From the NCBI RefSeq assembly GCF_020782235.1, contig NZ_JAJGNO010000001.1, forward strand, positions 62,001 to 126,000: a stretch of 64,000 bases of DNA. The letters are read 5' to 3'. Below the pieces are notes generated by a model that was not told the DNA's origin, made no database searches, and saw nothing but the letters and a program-made list of their open reading frames with translations. Each line of letters begins with the position of its first letter. Positions within the stretch are counted from its first letter, which is position 1. Below, in pieces: positions 24,505-33,924 of the stretch. Both the position numbers and the translations under genes were made by a program. The stretch comes from Sphingobium naphthae (lineage in GTDB: Bacteria > Pseudomonadota > Alphaproteobacteria > Sphingomonadales > Sphingomonadaceae).

Positions 24505-27500
24505 ATGCGCTTTTCCCGTTTCTTCATCGACCGGCCGATCTTCGCCGCCGTGATCGCGGTGGTCATCACCGTGGTCGGCGCGCTGGCCTTTATCGGCCTG
24601 CCGGTCAGCCAATATCCCGACATCGTGCCGCCCACGGTCACGGTCATCGCCCAATATCCTGGCGCATCGGCGGAAACGGTCGCATCGACCGTTGCGGCGC
24701 CGATCGAGCAGGAAATCAACGGCGTCGACGACATGCTGTACCAGAGCAGCCAGTCGACCGGCGATGGCAAGGTGACGATCACCGTCACCTTCAAGATCGG
24801 CACCGACCTCGACGCCGCGCAGGTGCTGGTGCAGAACCGCGTCGCGGTCGCCGTGCCGCGCCTGCCCGAGGAAGTGCAACGTCTGGGCGTCGTCACCCGC
24901 AAGACCACGCCCGAATTCCTGATGGTCGTGAACCTGCAGTCGCCCGACGGCACGTTCGATCGCAATTACCTGTCCAACTATGCGCTGACGCAGGTGCGCG
25001 ACCGGCTGGCGCGGCTGGACGGCGTGGGTGACGTGCAGCTGTTCGGATCGCGCGACTATGCGATGCGCATCTGGATCGACCCCGATCGCGCCGCCGCGCT
25101 GGACCTGACCGCTGGCGAGATCGTCTCTGCGCTGCGCGCGCAGAACGTCCAGGTGTCGGCCGGGTCGATCGGCCAGCCGCCCTATGACCAGGGCGAAGCC
25201 TTTCAGATCGGCGTCGAGATGCAGGGCCGGCTGAAGACGCCCGAGCAATTTTCCGACATCGTCATCCGCAGCGACGCCGACGGGCGCCAGGTGCGCGTGC
25301 GCGACGTTGCGCGCGTCGAACTGGGCGCGCAGGATTATGGCATCAACACCTATCTGTCGAACAAGCCCACCGTCGTCATCGCGGTGATGCAGCGCCCCGG
25401 ATCCAACGCGCTGGACGCGGCCGAGAAGGTGAAGGCGGAGATGGACCAGCTGTCCCAGCGCTTCCCCAAGGGGCTGGAATATAGCGTCATCTACAATCCC
25501 ACCGAGTTCATCAGCCAGTCGATCGACGCCGTCTACCACACGCTGATCGAAGCGGTGCTGCTGGTGGTGCTCGTCATCCTCGTCTTCCTGCAGAACTGGC
25601 GCGCGGCGATCATCCCGATCATCGCCATCCCCGTGTCGCTGATCGGCACGGCGACGATCCTGGCGGGGCTGGGCTACAGCCTCAACAATCTGTCGCTGTT
25701 CGGGCTGGTGCTCGCCATCGGCATCGTCGTCGATGACGCGATCGTCGTGGTCGAGAATGTCGAGCGCAATATCGAGAATGGCATGTCGCCGCTCGACGCC
25801 GCGCGGCTGTCGATGGACGAGGTGTCGACCGCGCTGATCGCGATCGTGCTGGTGCTGTGCGCCGTGTTCGTGCCGACGCTGTTCATCACCGGCATTTCCG
25901 GCGCCTTCTACCAGCAGTTCGCGGTCACCATCTCGACCGCGACGGTTATCTCGCTGATCCTGTCGCTCACCTTGTCGCCGGCGGCCGCTGCGCTGCTGCT
26001 GAAGGAAAAGCACGGCGCGCGCGATCGCAGCGGCGATCCGCTCTGGCGGCAGAAGCTGGGCGCGGCGGCCGATGGGTTCAATCGCGGCTTTGACCGGATG
26101 AGCGCGGGCTATGGCCGGCTCACCCGCTTCCTGGTCGCGCGGCCAAAGAAGATGCTGCTGACCTATGCCGGCCTGATCGCCGCCACCATCGCCCTGTTCT
26201 GGGTGACGCCCGGCGGCTTCATTCCGGCGCAGGACCAGGGCTATTTCCTGGCCGTGGTCCAGCTGCCTTCGGGCGCGTCGCTGGAGCGCACCGACAAGGT
26301 GACGCGCGAGGTCGCGGAGAAGATCCTGCCGATCAAGGGGTTGCGCGGCGCGGTGATGTTCGCCGGCTTCCACGGTCCGTCGCAGACGCAGGCGCCCAAC
26401 AGCGCGGCGATCTACTTCCCCTTCAACAGCTTCGCCGAGCGCGAGAAGGAGGGCGTGACCTATGCGGGCATCATGGCCGAGGCGAACAAGGCGGTCGCGG
26501 GCTATGACAAGGCGCGCATCCTGCTGGTGCCGCCGCCGCTCATCCAGGGCATCGGTTCGGCCGGCGGCTATCGCATGATGCTGGAGGACCGGGAGGGGCG
26601 CGGCTATGCCGAGCTCAACAAGGAGGCCGGCGCGCTGATCGCCAAGGCCAACCAGTCGCCCAGCCTGTCGATGGTCTACACCCTGTTCGACGTCGGCACG
26701 CCGCGCGTCTATGCCGATGTCGACCGCCGCAAGGCCGACCTGCTGGGCGTCCCGCCCGAGCGCATCTTCGAAGCGATGCAGGTCTATTTGGGCTCCGCCT
26801 TCGTCAACGACTTCAACCTGCTGGGCCGCACCTATCGCGTGACCGCGCAGGCCGATGCCGAGCATCGCGGGTCGGTGGCGGACATCGCCAATCTCAAGAC
26901 CCGGTCGAACAGCGGCCAGATGGTGCCGATCGGTTCGGTCGCGACCTTCGAGGACAAGACCGGCCCCTATCGCGTGGTGCGCTACAATCTGATGCCGGCG
27001 GTGGAAATCGACGGCGACACCGCGCCGGGCTATTCCTCGGGCCAGTCGCTGATGACGATGGAGAAGCTGGCGGCGGAAGCGCCGTCGGGATATGGCGCGG
27101 AGTGGACCGGCGTCGCCTATCAGCAGAAGAGCGCCGGCAATACCGCCGGCCTGGTCTTCGGCATGGCGGTGTTCTTCGTCTTCCTGGTGCTGGCGGCGCA
27201 ATATGAAAGCCTGACGCTGCCGCTGTCGATCATCCTGATCGTGCCGATGTGCCTGTTCGCGGCCATGCTGGGCGTGAACCTGCGGGGGATGGACAATAAT
27301 ATCCTGACGCAAATCGGCCTGGTCGTGCTGATCGCGCTGGCGGCGAAGAATGCCATTCTGGTGGTCGAATTCGCCAAGCAGGCGGAGGAAGAACAGGGAT
27401 TGTCGCCGATCGAGGCGGCGGTCCAGGCGGCGCAGACCCGCCTGCGCCCGATCCTGATGACCAGCTTCGCCTTCATCCTGGGCGCGGTGCCGCTGGTGAT

Positions 27501-27699
27501 CGCGAGCGGCGCGGGGGCGGAACTGCGCCAGGCGCTGGGCACGGCCGTCTTCTTCGGCATGGCCGGGGTCACCGCCTTCGGCCTGCTCTTCACCCCAACC
27601 TTCTATGTCGTGTGCCGCGCGCTGGGCGATCGCTTCGCCCGCCGCCCGCGTGGCGCCGGCGACAATGGCGCCGATGCTGCCGTGCAGCCGGCCGAATGA
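24505..27699 (+). CDS. RND efflux inner-membrane pump (HAE1 family, MexF-like)
   Basis: 1064 residues from the ATG at 24505, the normal HAE1 size. It opens with MRFSRFFIDRPIFAAVIAVV. The porter-domain start is PVSQYPDIVPPTVTVIAQYP, and the proton-relay Asp pair lies in LAIGIVVDDAIVVVENVER. The matching Lys is in LIALAAKNAILVVEFAK. Twelve membrane helices in two repeats are evident. It exports hydrophobic drugs or solvents with proton exchange as a trimer together with the adaptor and channel. Sequence style favours the MexF rather than the AcrB/MexB branch. A long open frame on the opposite strand is only a GC-rich shadow. Confidence 0.93.
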   Translation: MRFSRFFIDRPIFAAVIAVVITVVGALAFIGLPVSQYPDIVPPTVTVIAQYPGASAETVASTVAAPIEQEINGVDDMLYQSSQSTGDGKVTITVTFKIGTDLDAAQVLVQNRVAVAVPRLPEEVQRLGVVTRKTTPEFLMVVNLQSPDGTFDRNYLSNYALTQVRDRLARLDGVGDVQLFGSRDYAMRIWIDPDRAAALDLTAGEIVSALRAQNVQVSAGSIGQPPYDQGEAFQIGVEMQGRLKTPEQFSDIVIRSDADGRQVRVRDVARVELGAQDYGINTYLSNKPTVVIAVMQRPGSNALDAAEKVKAEMDQLSQRFPKGLEYSVIYNPTEFISQSIDAVYHTLIEAVLLVVLVILVFLQNWRAAIIPIIAIPVSLIGTATILAGLGYSLNNLSLFGLVLAIGIVVDDAIVVVENVERNIENGMSPLDAARLSMDEVSTALIAIVLVLCAVFVPTLFITGISGAFYQQFAVTISTATVISLILSLTLSPAAAALLLKEKHGARDRSGDPLWRQKLGAAADGFNRGFDRMSAGYGRLTRFLVARPKKMLLTYAGLIAATIALFWVTPGGFIPAQDQGYFLAVVQLPSGASLERTDKVTREVAEKILPIKGLRGAVMFAGFHGPSQTQAPNSAAIYFPFNSFAEREKEGVTYAGIMAEANKAVAGYDKARILLVPPPLIQGIGSAGGYRMMLEDREGRGYAELNKEAGALIAKANQSPSLSMVYTLFDVGTPRVYADVDRRKADLLGVPPERIFEAMQVYLGSAFVNDFNLLGRTYRVTAQADAEHRGSVADIANLKTRSNSGQMVPIGSVATFEDKTGPYRVVRYNLMPAVEIDGDTAPGYSSGQSLMTMEKLAAEAPSGYGAEWTGVAYQQKSAGNTAGLVFGMAVFFVFLVLAAQYESLTLPLSIILIVPMCLFAAMLGVNLRGMDNNILTQIGLVVLIALAAKNAILVVEFAKQAEEEQGLSPIEAAVQAAQTRLRPILMTSFAFILGAVPLVIASGAGAELRQALGTAVFFGMAGVTAFGLLFTPTFYVVCRALGDRFARRPRGAGDNGADAAVQPAE

Positions 27700-27710
27700 G
27701 GACGAACGCC

Positions 27711-29117
27711 ATGACCAGGAACCTGATTGCCCTGCTGCTCGGCGCCAGCGCGCTGACCGCCTGCGCCGCCGGGCCGGACTATCGCCCACCCGCGACCCCG
27801 ACCAGCGCCGCCGCCCCCTTCATCGGGGCGGCGAGCCCGGCGGTGGCGCAGGCCCCGGCCGACGACCATTGGTGGCGGCTGTACCAGGACCCGCTGCTCG
27901 ATGGGCTGGTGCGTGACGCGCTGGCGGCGAACACCGACATTCGCGTCGCGGTCGCCCGGCTGGAGCGCGCCCGTGCCCAGCTGCGCGGCGCGCGGTCCGA
28001 CCGGCTGCCCAGCACGACGCTGAGCGGATCGCCCACCTATGGCCGGGTCAGCGAGGCGCAGACGCTGCCCGGCATGGACCGGGAGAATTGGACCATCGAT
28101 ATGGGGCTGGACGTCGCCTATGAGGTCGACCTGTTCGGCCGGGTGAAGCGGTCGATCGAGGCGGCGCGCGGCGACCTGGGCGCGGCGGCGGCGGATGCGG
28201 ACGCGGTGCGTGTGGCGGTGGTCGCCGACACGGTGCGCGCCTATGTCGACGCCACCGCTTCGGCCGAGCGCATTGCGGTCGCGCGGCAGACGGTCGACCT
28301 GCTCGACCGGTCGCTGCGCATCACCCAGGCGCGCTTCGACGTGGGCCGGTCCGACCGGCTGGACGTGGTGCGCGTAACATCGCTGCGCGACCAGCAGGCG
28401 GCGCTGATCCCCTCCCTGGAGGCGGACCGCAATGCGGCTTTGTTCCGGCTCGCGACGCTGACCGGACGGACGCCGCAGACCCTGCCGGAGGCGGTGCGCG
28501 CGGCGCGGCAAACGCCTGAGCTGAGCCAGCCGATCCCGGTCGGCGATGGCCGCGCGCTGCTGGCGCGCAGGCCCGACATCAAGGCGGCGGAGCGGCGGCT
28601 GGCGGCGGATACGGCGCGAATCGGCGTCGCGACGGCGGATCTTTATCCGCGCATCACGCTGGGCGGATCGATCGGCACGACGGCGATCGGCGGCGGCGAC
28701 CTGTTCGGCGGGGGCCCGCTCAACTGGGTGCTGGGGCCGCTGATCAGCTGGGCCTTCCCCAATCAGGAGGCCAATCGCGCCCGCATTGCCGCCGCCCGGG
28801 CCGATGGCGACGCCGCGCTCGCCAGCTTCGACGGCGCGGTGCTGCGCGCGCTGGAGGAAACGGAGACGGCGCTCTCCACCTACGCCCATGCGCTGCAGCG
28901 GCGCGCGGCCCTGCAGACCGCGCGGGACGAGGCCGCGCGTGCGGCGCGGATCAGCACCGCGCGCCAGCGCGAGGGGCGGATCGACTTCCTGACGGTGCTG
29001 GACGCGCTGCGCAGCCAGGCGGCCGCTGATGCCGACCTGGCGAGCGCCGATCGCGCGGTCGCCTTCGCGCAGGTCGACCTGTTCCGCGCGCTGGGCGGCG
29101 GCTGGACCGAAAGCTGA
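27711..29117 (+). CDS. Outer-membrane efflux lipoprotein (NodT/OprN family)
   Basis: 468 residues starting 11 bp after the pump gene. The signal peptide ends in a lipobox (ALTACAAGPDYRPP), so the mature protein is lipidated at Cys. Two OEP repeats are visible, with DPLLDGLVRDALAANTDIRVAVARLERARAQL in the first and ARRPDIKAAERRLAADTARIG opening the second. NodT-type proteins trimerise into a TolC-like channel. It completes the tripartite pump, and this is the last gene of the operon. Confidence 0.92.
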   Translation: MTRNLIALLLGASALTACAAGPDYRPPATPTSAAAPFIGAASPAVAQAPADDHWWRLYQDPLLDGLVRDALAANTDIRVAVARLERARAQLRGARSDRLPSTTLSGSPTYGRVSEAQTLPGMDRENWTIDMGLDVAYEVDLFGRVKRSIEAARGDLGAAAADADAVRVAVVADTVRAYVDATASAERIAVARQTVDLLDRSLRITQARFDVGRSDRLDVVRVTSLRDQQAALIPSLEADRNAALFRLATLTGRTPQTLPEAVRAARQTPELSQPIPVGDGRALLARRPDIKAAERRLAADTARIGVATADLYPRITLGGSIGTTAIGGGDLFGGGPLNWVLGPLISWAFPNQEANRARIAAARADGDAALASFDGAVLRALEETETALSTYAHALQRRAALQTARDEAARAARISTARQREGRIDFLTVLDALRSQAAADADLASADRAVAFAQVDLFRALGGGWTES

Positions 29118-29163
29118 ACCAGGCGCGGGCGGGGCCGGCTGGTCCCGCCCGCGCAGATCCCGG

Positions 29164-29757
29164 TCAGTCGCGGAAATTGCCGGCGAAGGCGAAGTCTTCG
29201 ATTGGTTTGCGGCCGCTCGGCATTTCGCGCGCCTGCAGCGCTTCGGGCAGGATCGCCTTGTCGGCCTGCCGCCCGATCGCGACAGCGGCTTCGAGGCGGA
29301 AGCGATCCGGCACCGCCAGTTCGGTGCGAGCGCGATCGAAATCGACGCCGGCCATGGCATGGGTGCGATAGCCCATGCGCGTCGCCTGGAGCGCCAGCGC
29401 CATCCACGCAGCGCCGGCATCGAAGCTGTGGCTGTGCAACGGCTTGTAATCGGTCGAGCCCGGCGCGGCGGTCAGCGTATCGGACAGGATCAGCATCAGC
29501 ACCGAGGCATGTTGCGCCCAGACGCTGTTGCCCGGCACCAGCAAGCCCAGGAAACGTTCCCAGTCGGCGCTGTCGCGATGCGCGTAGAGGAAGCGCCAGG
29601 GCTGATAGTTGGAGGCCGACGGCGCCCAGCGCGCCGCGTCGAACAGCGTGTCCAGATCCGCCTGCGGCATTGCGGAACCGTCAAAGGCGCGGGGCGACCA
29701 GCGCTCCAGCAACAGCGGATCGACGGGGCGCGTGACGGCGCGGGAGTCTGTGGTCAT
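29164..29757 (-). CDS. Nitroreductase-family oxidoreductase
   Basis: 197 residues. The N-terminal RWSPRAFDGSAMPQADL and ARWAPSASNYQPWRF are the FMN-binding signature of this family, and GAAWMALALQATRMGYRTH forms the core helix. It is an FMN flavoprotein that reduces nitro, quinone or enone compounds with NAD(P)H; the physiological substrate is unknown. The gene is convergent with the efflux operon, 46 bp from its end. A small ORF lies upstream on the same strand. Confidence 0.88.
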   Translation of the reverse strand: MTTDSRAVTRPVDPLLLERWSPRAFDGSAMPQADLDTLFDAARWAPSASNYQPWRFLYAHRDSADWERFLGLLVPGNSVWAQHASVLMLILSDTLTAAPGSTDYKPLHSHSFDAGAAWMALALQATRMGYRTHAMAGVDFDRARTELAVPDRFRLEAAVAIGRQADKAILPEALQAREMPSGRKPIEDFAFAGNFRD

Positions 29758-29841
29758 GATATGCCTCGCAATGGAAGAACCTGCCTTGCTCCATGCACGG
29801 CAAGGTGGTCGCGGCGAAGCGCAAAATTGGCAACCGATCGT

Positions 29842-30003
29842 TTAGCGCGCGCCCTCGCAAGCACCCGTCGGCAGCGCATCGGCGTCGCCGGCGCGGTCGT
29901 CCACATTCTTTTCCAGCAAGGTCACAGCGGGCTCGCGCAGCATCGCCTGCGTCAGGCGCGTCCACCAGGAGGCAGGCGCCTCATACAGTTGGGGGTCGTT
30001 CAT
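29842..30003 (-). CDS. Small hypothetical protein
   Basis: 53 residues from an ATG with AAGGAG six bases upstream, beginning MNDPQLYEAPASWWTRLTQA and ending in a Gly/Ala-rich tail. There is no membrane segment. It could precede the nitroreductase gene in one transcript, 84 bp apart. No family is recognised; the ribosome site is the main support. Confidence 0.45.
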   Translation of the reverse strand: MNDPQLYEAPASWWTRLTQAMLREPAVTLLEKNVDDRAGDADALPTGACEGAR

Positions 30004-30291
30004 GGCTCTCCTTCGTGCCGACTCATGCGGCTTACTATCGTTGTGATAGAGAAATGGCCGCCAAGCAATGCTGAGGGCGCGAAAAGAATTGCTTTGAGCG
30101 ACGGCATCGCGACCGCGCTCTGACGAAAAACCGAAGAAGAGGAAAAAATCGACCCGGACAGCCTGAAGACGCGTGCAGTTCGTCAAAGGCTGTCCGGGCG
30201 CAACGTCGTCCGCCTTGGAGAGGGAATGACAACGTTGTCCCGACTCGTTAGTGGCTTTCCGCCGCCAATGCAAGACGCTTGTCAGCCAAGG
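30004..30291. other. Intergenic region with a LacI-like palindrome
   Basis: Roughly 290 bases without a convincing gene. The only clear element is the palindrome at 30228-30239. Promoter elements for the small minus-strand ORF may lie near its left edge. Confidence 0.4.
30228..30239. promoter_or_regulatory. Perfect palindrome GACAACGTTGTC (LacI-type operator candidate)
   Basis: A 12-bp perfect palindrome with a central CG, the form preferred by LacI-family repressors. It lies between the end of the SMP-30 gene and the small minus-strand ORF, and no adjacent promoter is evident. The only LacI regulator in the window is 9 kb away. Confidence 0.4.
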
Positions 30292-30333
30292 CAAAAAGAG
30301 AGCGGGCGCACCGGGATTCCGGCACGCCCGCTC
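30292..30333 (-). terminator. Rho-independent terminator after the SMP-30 gene
   Basis: On the minus strand GAGCGGGCG and CGCCCGCTC (plus-strand 30325-30333 and 30300-30308) form a perfect 9-bp stem, followed by a CTTTTTG tract (the A run at 30293-30297). This ends the galM/SMP-30 transcript. Confidence 0.8.
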
Positions 30334-30357
30334 GCGCATTTCACAAAGAAAGAAGCG

Positions 30358-31215
30358 TCAGCCGGCGAACAAATGGGTCGGCAGGCCGCGCACGCCGCTA
30401 TCGACTTCGAAGAAGCCGCCATCATGCTCGCTTGGATCGTCCAGCCCGACCGTCGCCGAACTCACGAACATGCGATCGAGGTCGGGACCGGCGAAGCAGA
30501 TGTTGGTCACCTGCCGCGCGGGCATGGGGATCGCGCGGTCGAGCGTGCCATCGGGCGTGAAGCGGCTGATCCGCCCGCCGCCCCAATGCGCCACCCAGAT
30601 ATGCCCTTCGGCATCGACGGTCATGCCGTCGGGATAACCGTCCGCCTCCTCGAAGCGGATGAAGGGCTCGCGATCGGTCGCGCCCGTTTCGGTGCGGCGG
30701 AAGCGGTACATCTGCCGCTTCGCCGTGTCGCTATGGTAGAGCCACTGCCCGCAGGGCGAGAAACAGGGGCCGTTGGGCACGCGATAGTCGCTGTCGACGC
30801 GCGTCCAGCTGCGGTCGGGCGCGAGGCGGTACAGCGCGCCGCGGTCATGCTCCTCCGCCATGTCCATCGTGCCGCACCAGATATGACCCTGCGCGTCCGC
30901 CTTGCCGTCATTCATCCGGTTACCCGGGAAATGGGGTTCGGGGTCGCCGATCGGCGTGATCGTCAGCGGATCCAGGCGGATTTCGGCAAAGCCGCTCTGG
31001 AACCCGCCGATGAAGCCGCCCGCCTGCCGTTCGGCCACCCAGCCGAGCGGTTCGGGCATGGCAATGCGCGTGACGGCGCCATCCGCCAGCGAGAGGCGGT
31101 TGAGCGCCGGGGCGAGGATATCGACCCAGTAGACGGCGTTGTCACGCGCCGACCAGAGCGTCCCCTCCCCCAGCCTGTCCGCGACATCGCGCGGGATCAT
31201 CCGCCATTGCGGCAT
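30358..31215 (-). CDS. SMP-30/gluconolaconase family lactonase (probable L-arabinonolactonase)
   Basis: 285 residues. Its ATG overlaps the stop of the mutarotase gene, so the two are coupled. The six-bladed SMP-30 propeller and its divalent-metal ligands are visible: Glu in RLGEGTLWS, the segment RMNDGKADAQGHIWCGTM, Asn in VPNGPCFSP and Asp in YPDGMTVDAEGHIWVAHW. The family opens sugar lactones. Between an aldose dehydrogenase and AraD1 in the same regulon, the most economical role is hydrolysis of L-arabinono-1,4-lactone to L-arabonate. That substrate is inferred from context. Confidence 0.88.
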   Translation of the reverse strand: MPQWRMIPRDVADRLGEGTLWSARDNAVYWVDILAPALNRLSLADGAVTRIAMPEPLGWVAERQAGGFIGGFQSGFAEIRLDPLTITPIGDPEPHFPGNRMNDGKADAQGHIWCGTMDMAEEHDRGALYRLAPDRSWTRVDSDYRVPNGPCFSPCGQWLYHSDTAKRQMYRFRRTETGATDREPFIRFEEADGYPDGMTVDAEGHIWVAHWGGGRISRFTPDGTLDRAIPMPARQVTNICFAGPDLDRMFVSSATVGLDDPSEHDGGFFEVDSGVRGLPTHLFAG

Positions 31216-32363
31216 CAGCGCTTCACCGAGAGGCGATAGATCATCTGATGATGGTAAGGCTTGCCCGGATCGACCCGCGCCGAGAGGAAGGCGGGCTTGT
31301 TGGGCGCGTCGGGGAATTTCTGCGGCTCCAGCGCGATGCCATCGCCCATCCGGTAGAGATGACCGCCCTTGCCGATCAGCGTGCCGTCGAGGAAGTTGCC
31401 GGCATAGAATTGCACGCCCGGTTCGGTCGTCAGCACTTCGAGCACGCGACCCGAGACCGGGTCCTCCAGCCGGGCGGCGAGTTCGGGCGTCCGGGTCGCG
31501 CCCTTGTCGAGCGCCCAATTATGATCATAGCCGCGGCCACAGACGATCTGCTGGTCGCGGCCGTCGCGAATGCCGTCGGCGACGCGGCGGGGATTGCGGA
31601 AGTCGAAGACGCTGCCCTCCACCGGCTTCAGCTCGCCGGTGGGGATGAGGTTGGCGTCAACCGGCGTGAACGCTTTGGCCGGGATGGTCAGCACATGGCC
31701 CAGCGCGCCATCGGGCGACCCTTCGCCCGCCAGGTTGAAAATGGCGTGGTTGGTCATGTTGACGATGGTGGGCTTGTCGGTCTTCGCGTCGAAGGCGATG
31801 CCCAGATTGCCGCTTTCGTCCAGCGTGTAGGTGACGGTCACGTCGAGCTTGCCGGGATAGCCCGAATCGCCGTCGGGGCTGGTCAGCGCCAGCACCGCCC
31901 GGGCGGTGGGCCCGCTCTTGAGCGAGACGACTTTCCAAACCTGCTTGTCGAAGCCCTTGCCGCCGCCATGAAGCGAATTGACGTCATTGTCGTTGACCGG
32001 CAGCTGATAGGCCTTGCCGTCCAGGCTGAACTTGCCGCCGGCGATGCGATTGGCATAGCGGCCGACGGTCACGCCGAAATAATTGGGATGCTCGGCATAA
32101 TCCTTCACATCGTCATAGCCGAGCAGCACGTCGACGGTCTGCCCGTCCTTGCCGGGCGCCATCAGCGACTGAAGCGTCGCGCCATAGGTCAGGACCTTGG
32201 CCGTCACGCCCTGGCCATTGGTCAGCGTCAGCGTTTCGATGGCGGCGCCGTCGACGGTGCCGGCGGGCGTGCGGCTGGCCTCGGCCGCCAGCGCCGTTCC
32301 GCTTGCGAGGCTCAAGGCGAGCGCATAAGACAGCGCTGTTTTCAACATGACGACCTTTCGCAT
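31215..32363 (-). CDS. galM: Aldose 1-epimerase (mutarotase), exported
   Basis: 382 residues from the ATG at 32363, with GGGAGGAAG upstream. The signal peptide (KTALSYALALSLASGTALA) places the enzyme in the periplasm. The GalM fold shows YGATLQSLMAPGKDG, GVTVGRYANRIAGG, the catalytic His regions SLHGGGKGFDKQVW and TNHAIFNLAG, and the C-terminal GVQFYAGNFLDG with PGVQ near the catalytic Glu. It interconverts sugar anomers, probably presenting arabinose to the permease. The gene is divergent from the FHS permease and shares with it a promoter region containing a regulon motif. Confidence 0.9.
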   Translation of the reverse strand: MRKVVMLKTALSYALALSLASGTALAAEASRTPAGTVDGAAIETLTLTNGQGVTAKVLTYGATLQSLMAPGKDGQTVDVLLGYDDVKDYAEHPNYFGVTVGRYANRIAGGKFSLDGKAYQLPVNDNDVNSLHGGGKGFDKQVWKVVSLKSGPTARAVLALTSPDGDSGYPGKLDVTVTYTLDESGNLGIAFDAKTDKPTIVNMTNHAIFNLAGEGSPDGALGHVLTIPAKAFTPVDANLIPTGELKPVEGSVFDFRNPRRVADGIRDGRDQQIVCGRGYDHNWALDKGATRTPELAARLEDPVSGRVLEVLTTEPGVQFYAGNFLDGTLIGKGGHLYRMGDGIALEPQKFPDAPNKPAFLSARVDPGKPYHHQMIYRLSVKR

Positions 32364-32412
32364 ATGACTTCCTCCCGGTGACCTGCGCCCATTGACGGGC
32401 GGTTGCCGTGGA

Positions 32413-32427
32413 TATACTCCGACAAAA
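32413..32427 (-). promoter_or_regulatory. GntR-regulon motif A (galM / permease divergent promoter)
   Basis: On the minus strand TTTTGTCGGAGTATA, one of five related sites. The GTCNGA core matches the ideal ATTAGTCNGACTAAT. It lies between the mutarotase and permease genes, so it could control both. Confidence 0.6.
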
Positions 32428-32487
32428 TCGGCAGGCGCAACCCTTGATCGGTCGCTCGCCGCGTGGAACTGCACTGGAGAAGGATGA

Positions 32488-33795
32488 ATGGCAGGACCGA
32501 TCTCGTCTGGCGCTGCGCCGGCCGCAACGCATAATCCCGGCACGCGCTATGGCCCTGCGCTCGCGCTGCTCGCCAGCCTCTTCTTCATGTGGGGCTTTAT
32601 CACCGTCATCAACAACACGCTGCTGCCGCATCTGCGCAGCGTGTTCGACCTCAGCTACACCCAGACGACGCTGATCGAATCCGTCTGGTTCATCGCCTAT
32701 TTCTTCGCCTCCATCCCGTCGGCCAAGCTGATCGAGCGGGTCGGCTATCAGAAGTCGATGGTCATCGGCCTGCTCATCATGGCGGCGGGCGCGCTGGGCA
32801 TGACGCTGGCGGCGTCGATCCCCTCCTATGGCGTGACACTGGTCATGCTGTTCGTCATCGCGAGCGGCATCACGCTGCTGCAGGTGGCGGCCAATCCCTA
32901 TGTCGCGGTGGTCGGCAAGCCCGAAACCGCCTCTTCGCGCCTCAACCTGGTGCAGGCGATGAATTCGGCCGGCACGATGCTGGCGCCGATGTTCGGCGCC
33001 TATCTGATCCTGGGCCGGTCGAAGGGCGGCACGGCGCAGGGCGAGGTTGTGCTGACGCAGGCCGAGCGGCTGGCCGACGCGCAGTCGGTCGTCCTGCCCT
33101 ATGTGCTGGTGGCGATCGTACTGACGGTGCTGGCCGTGGTCATCGCCCGCTTCCCCCTGCCCGCCATGGGCAATGCGACGCAGCGCCACAACAAGGAAGA
33201 GCGCAAGAAACATTCGCTGTGGAAGCACCGCAACCTGGTGCTCGGCATCCCGGCGATCTTCATCTACCTGATCGCGGAAATCGGCGTCGCCAACCTGTTC
33301 ATCAACTTCGTCAGCCAGCCCCACATCGCCAACCTGACGCATGAGCAGGCGGGCAATTACCTGACCTTCCTGTGGGGCGGGATGATGGTCGGCCGCTTCG
33401 CGGGCTCGGCGATCATGCAGCGCTTCGATGCGGGTCATGTCCTGGCCGCCTTCTCGATCGGCGCGTTCGTCGTAATGCTGGTGACGGTGTTCGCGACCGG
33501 CCCGATCGCCATGTGGTCGCTGATCCTGGTCGGCCTGTTCCACTCGATCATGTTCCCGACCATCTTCACGCTGGGGATCAAGGGCCTGGGCCCGCTGACC
33601 GAGGAAGGATCGGGCCTGCTGATCATGGCGATCGCCGGCGGCGCGCTGGTGGTGGTGCAGGGCTGGCTGGCCGACCATTATGGCCTGCAGACCAGCTTCC
33701 TGCTGACCGCCGCCTGCGAACTCTACGTGCTCTTCTATGCACTGTGGGGGTCGAAGACGACCAACGCCCTGCCGGACCAGCATATCGAGGCGTAA
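32488..33795 (+). CDS. FHS-family sugar:proton symporter (FucP-like MFS)
   Basis: 435 residues, preceded by GGAGAAGGATGA. Twelve hydrophobic helices are present. LFFMWGFITVINNTLLPHLR at the first helix is the FHS-family opening (FucP/GlcP/GluP type), and LIERVGYQKSMVIGLLIMAAG is the MFS loop 2-3 segment. The family imports L-fucose, glucose/galactose or arabinose with protons. Its place in an arabinan regulon suggests L-arabinose. It is followed by a strong bidirectional terminator. Confidence 0.9.
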   Translation: MAGPISSGAAPAATHNPGTRYGPALALLASLFFMWGFITVINNTLLPHLRSVFDLSYTQTTLIESVWFIAYFFASIPSAKLIERVGYQKSMVIGLLIMAAGALGMTLAASIPSYGVTLVMLFVIASGITLLQVAANPYVAVVGKPETASSRLNLVQAMNSAGTMLAPMFGAYLILGRSKGGTAQGEVVLTQAERLADAQSVVLPYVLVAIVLTVLAVVIARFPLPAMGNATQRHNKEERKKHSLWKHRNLVLGIPAIFIYLIAEIGVANLFINFVSQPHIANLTHEQAGNYLTFLWGGMMVGRFAGSAIMQRFDAGHVLAAFSIGAFVVMLVTVFATGPIAMWSLILVGLFHSIMFPTIFTLGIKGLGPLTEEGSGLLIMAIAGGALVVVQGWLADHYGLQTSFLLTAACELYVLFYALWGSKTTNALPDQHIEA

Positions 33796-33825
33796 CGAGC
33801 CGAGGGGTCGCACCATCGGTCATGA

Positions 33826-33860
33826 AAAGGCCGGAGCGGACATGCCGCTCCGGCCTTTCT
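33826..33860. terminator. Bidirectional rho-independent terminator
   Basis: AAAGGCCGGAGCGG (33826-33839) pairs perfectly with CCGCTCCGGCCTTT (33845-33858) around a 5-base loop, followed by TCTTCTT. The flanking A and T runs let it work for the permease on the plus strand and the GntR gene on the minus strand. Confidence 0.92.
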
Positions 33861-33924
33861 TCTTGAGTCCGATTGGATGGCGCGCCCGCTTTTGGCAGCG
33901 CGGACGAGGCGTCAGTGTCGAGGT

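Noticed and set aside
24283..27789. Very long open frame on the minus strand opposite the RND pump
   Set aside because: Composition is dominated by Arg, Asp, His and Gln, as expected for the antisense of a GC-rich gene, and there is no recognisable domain. The plus-strand pump is unambiguous.
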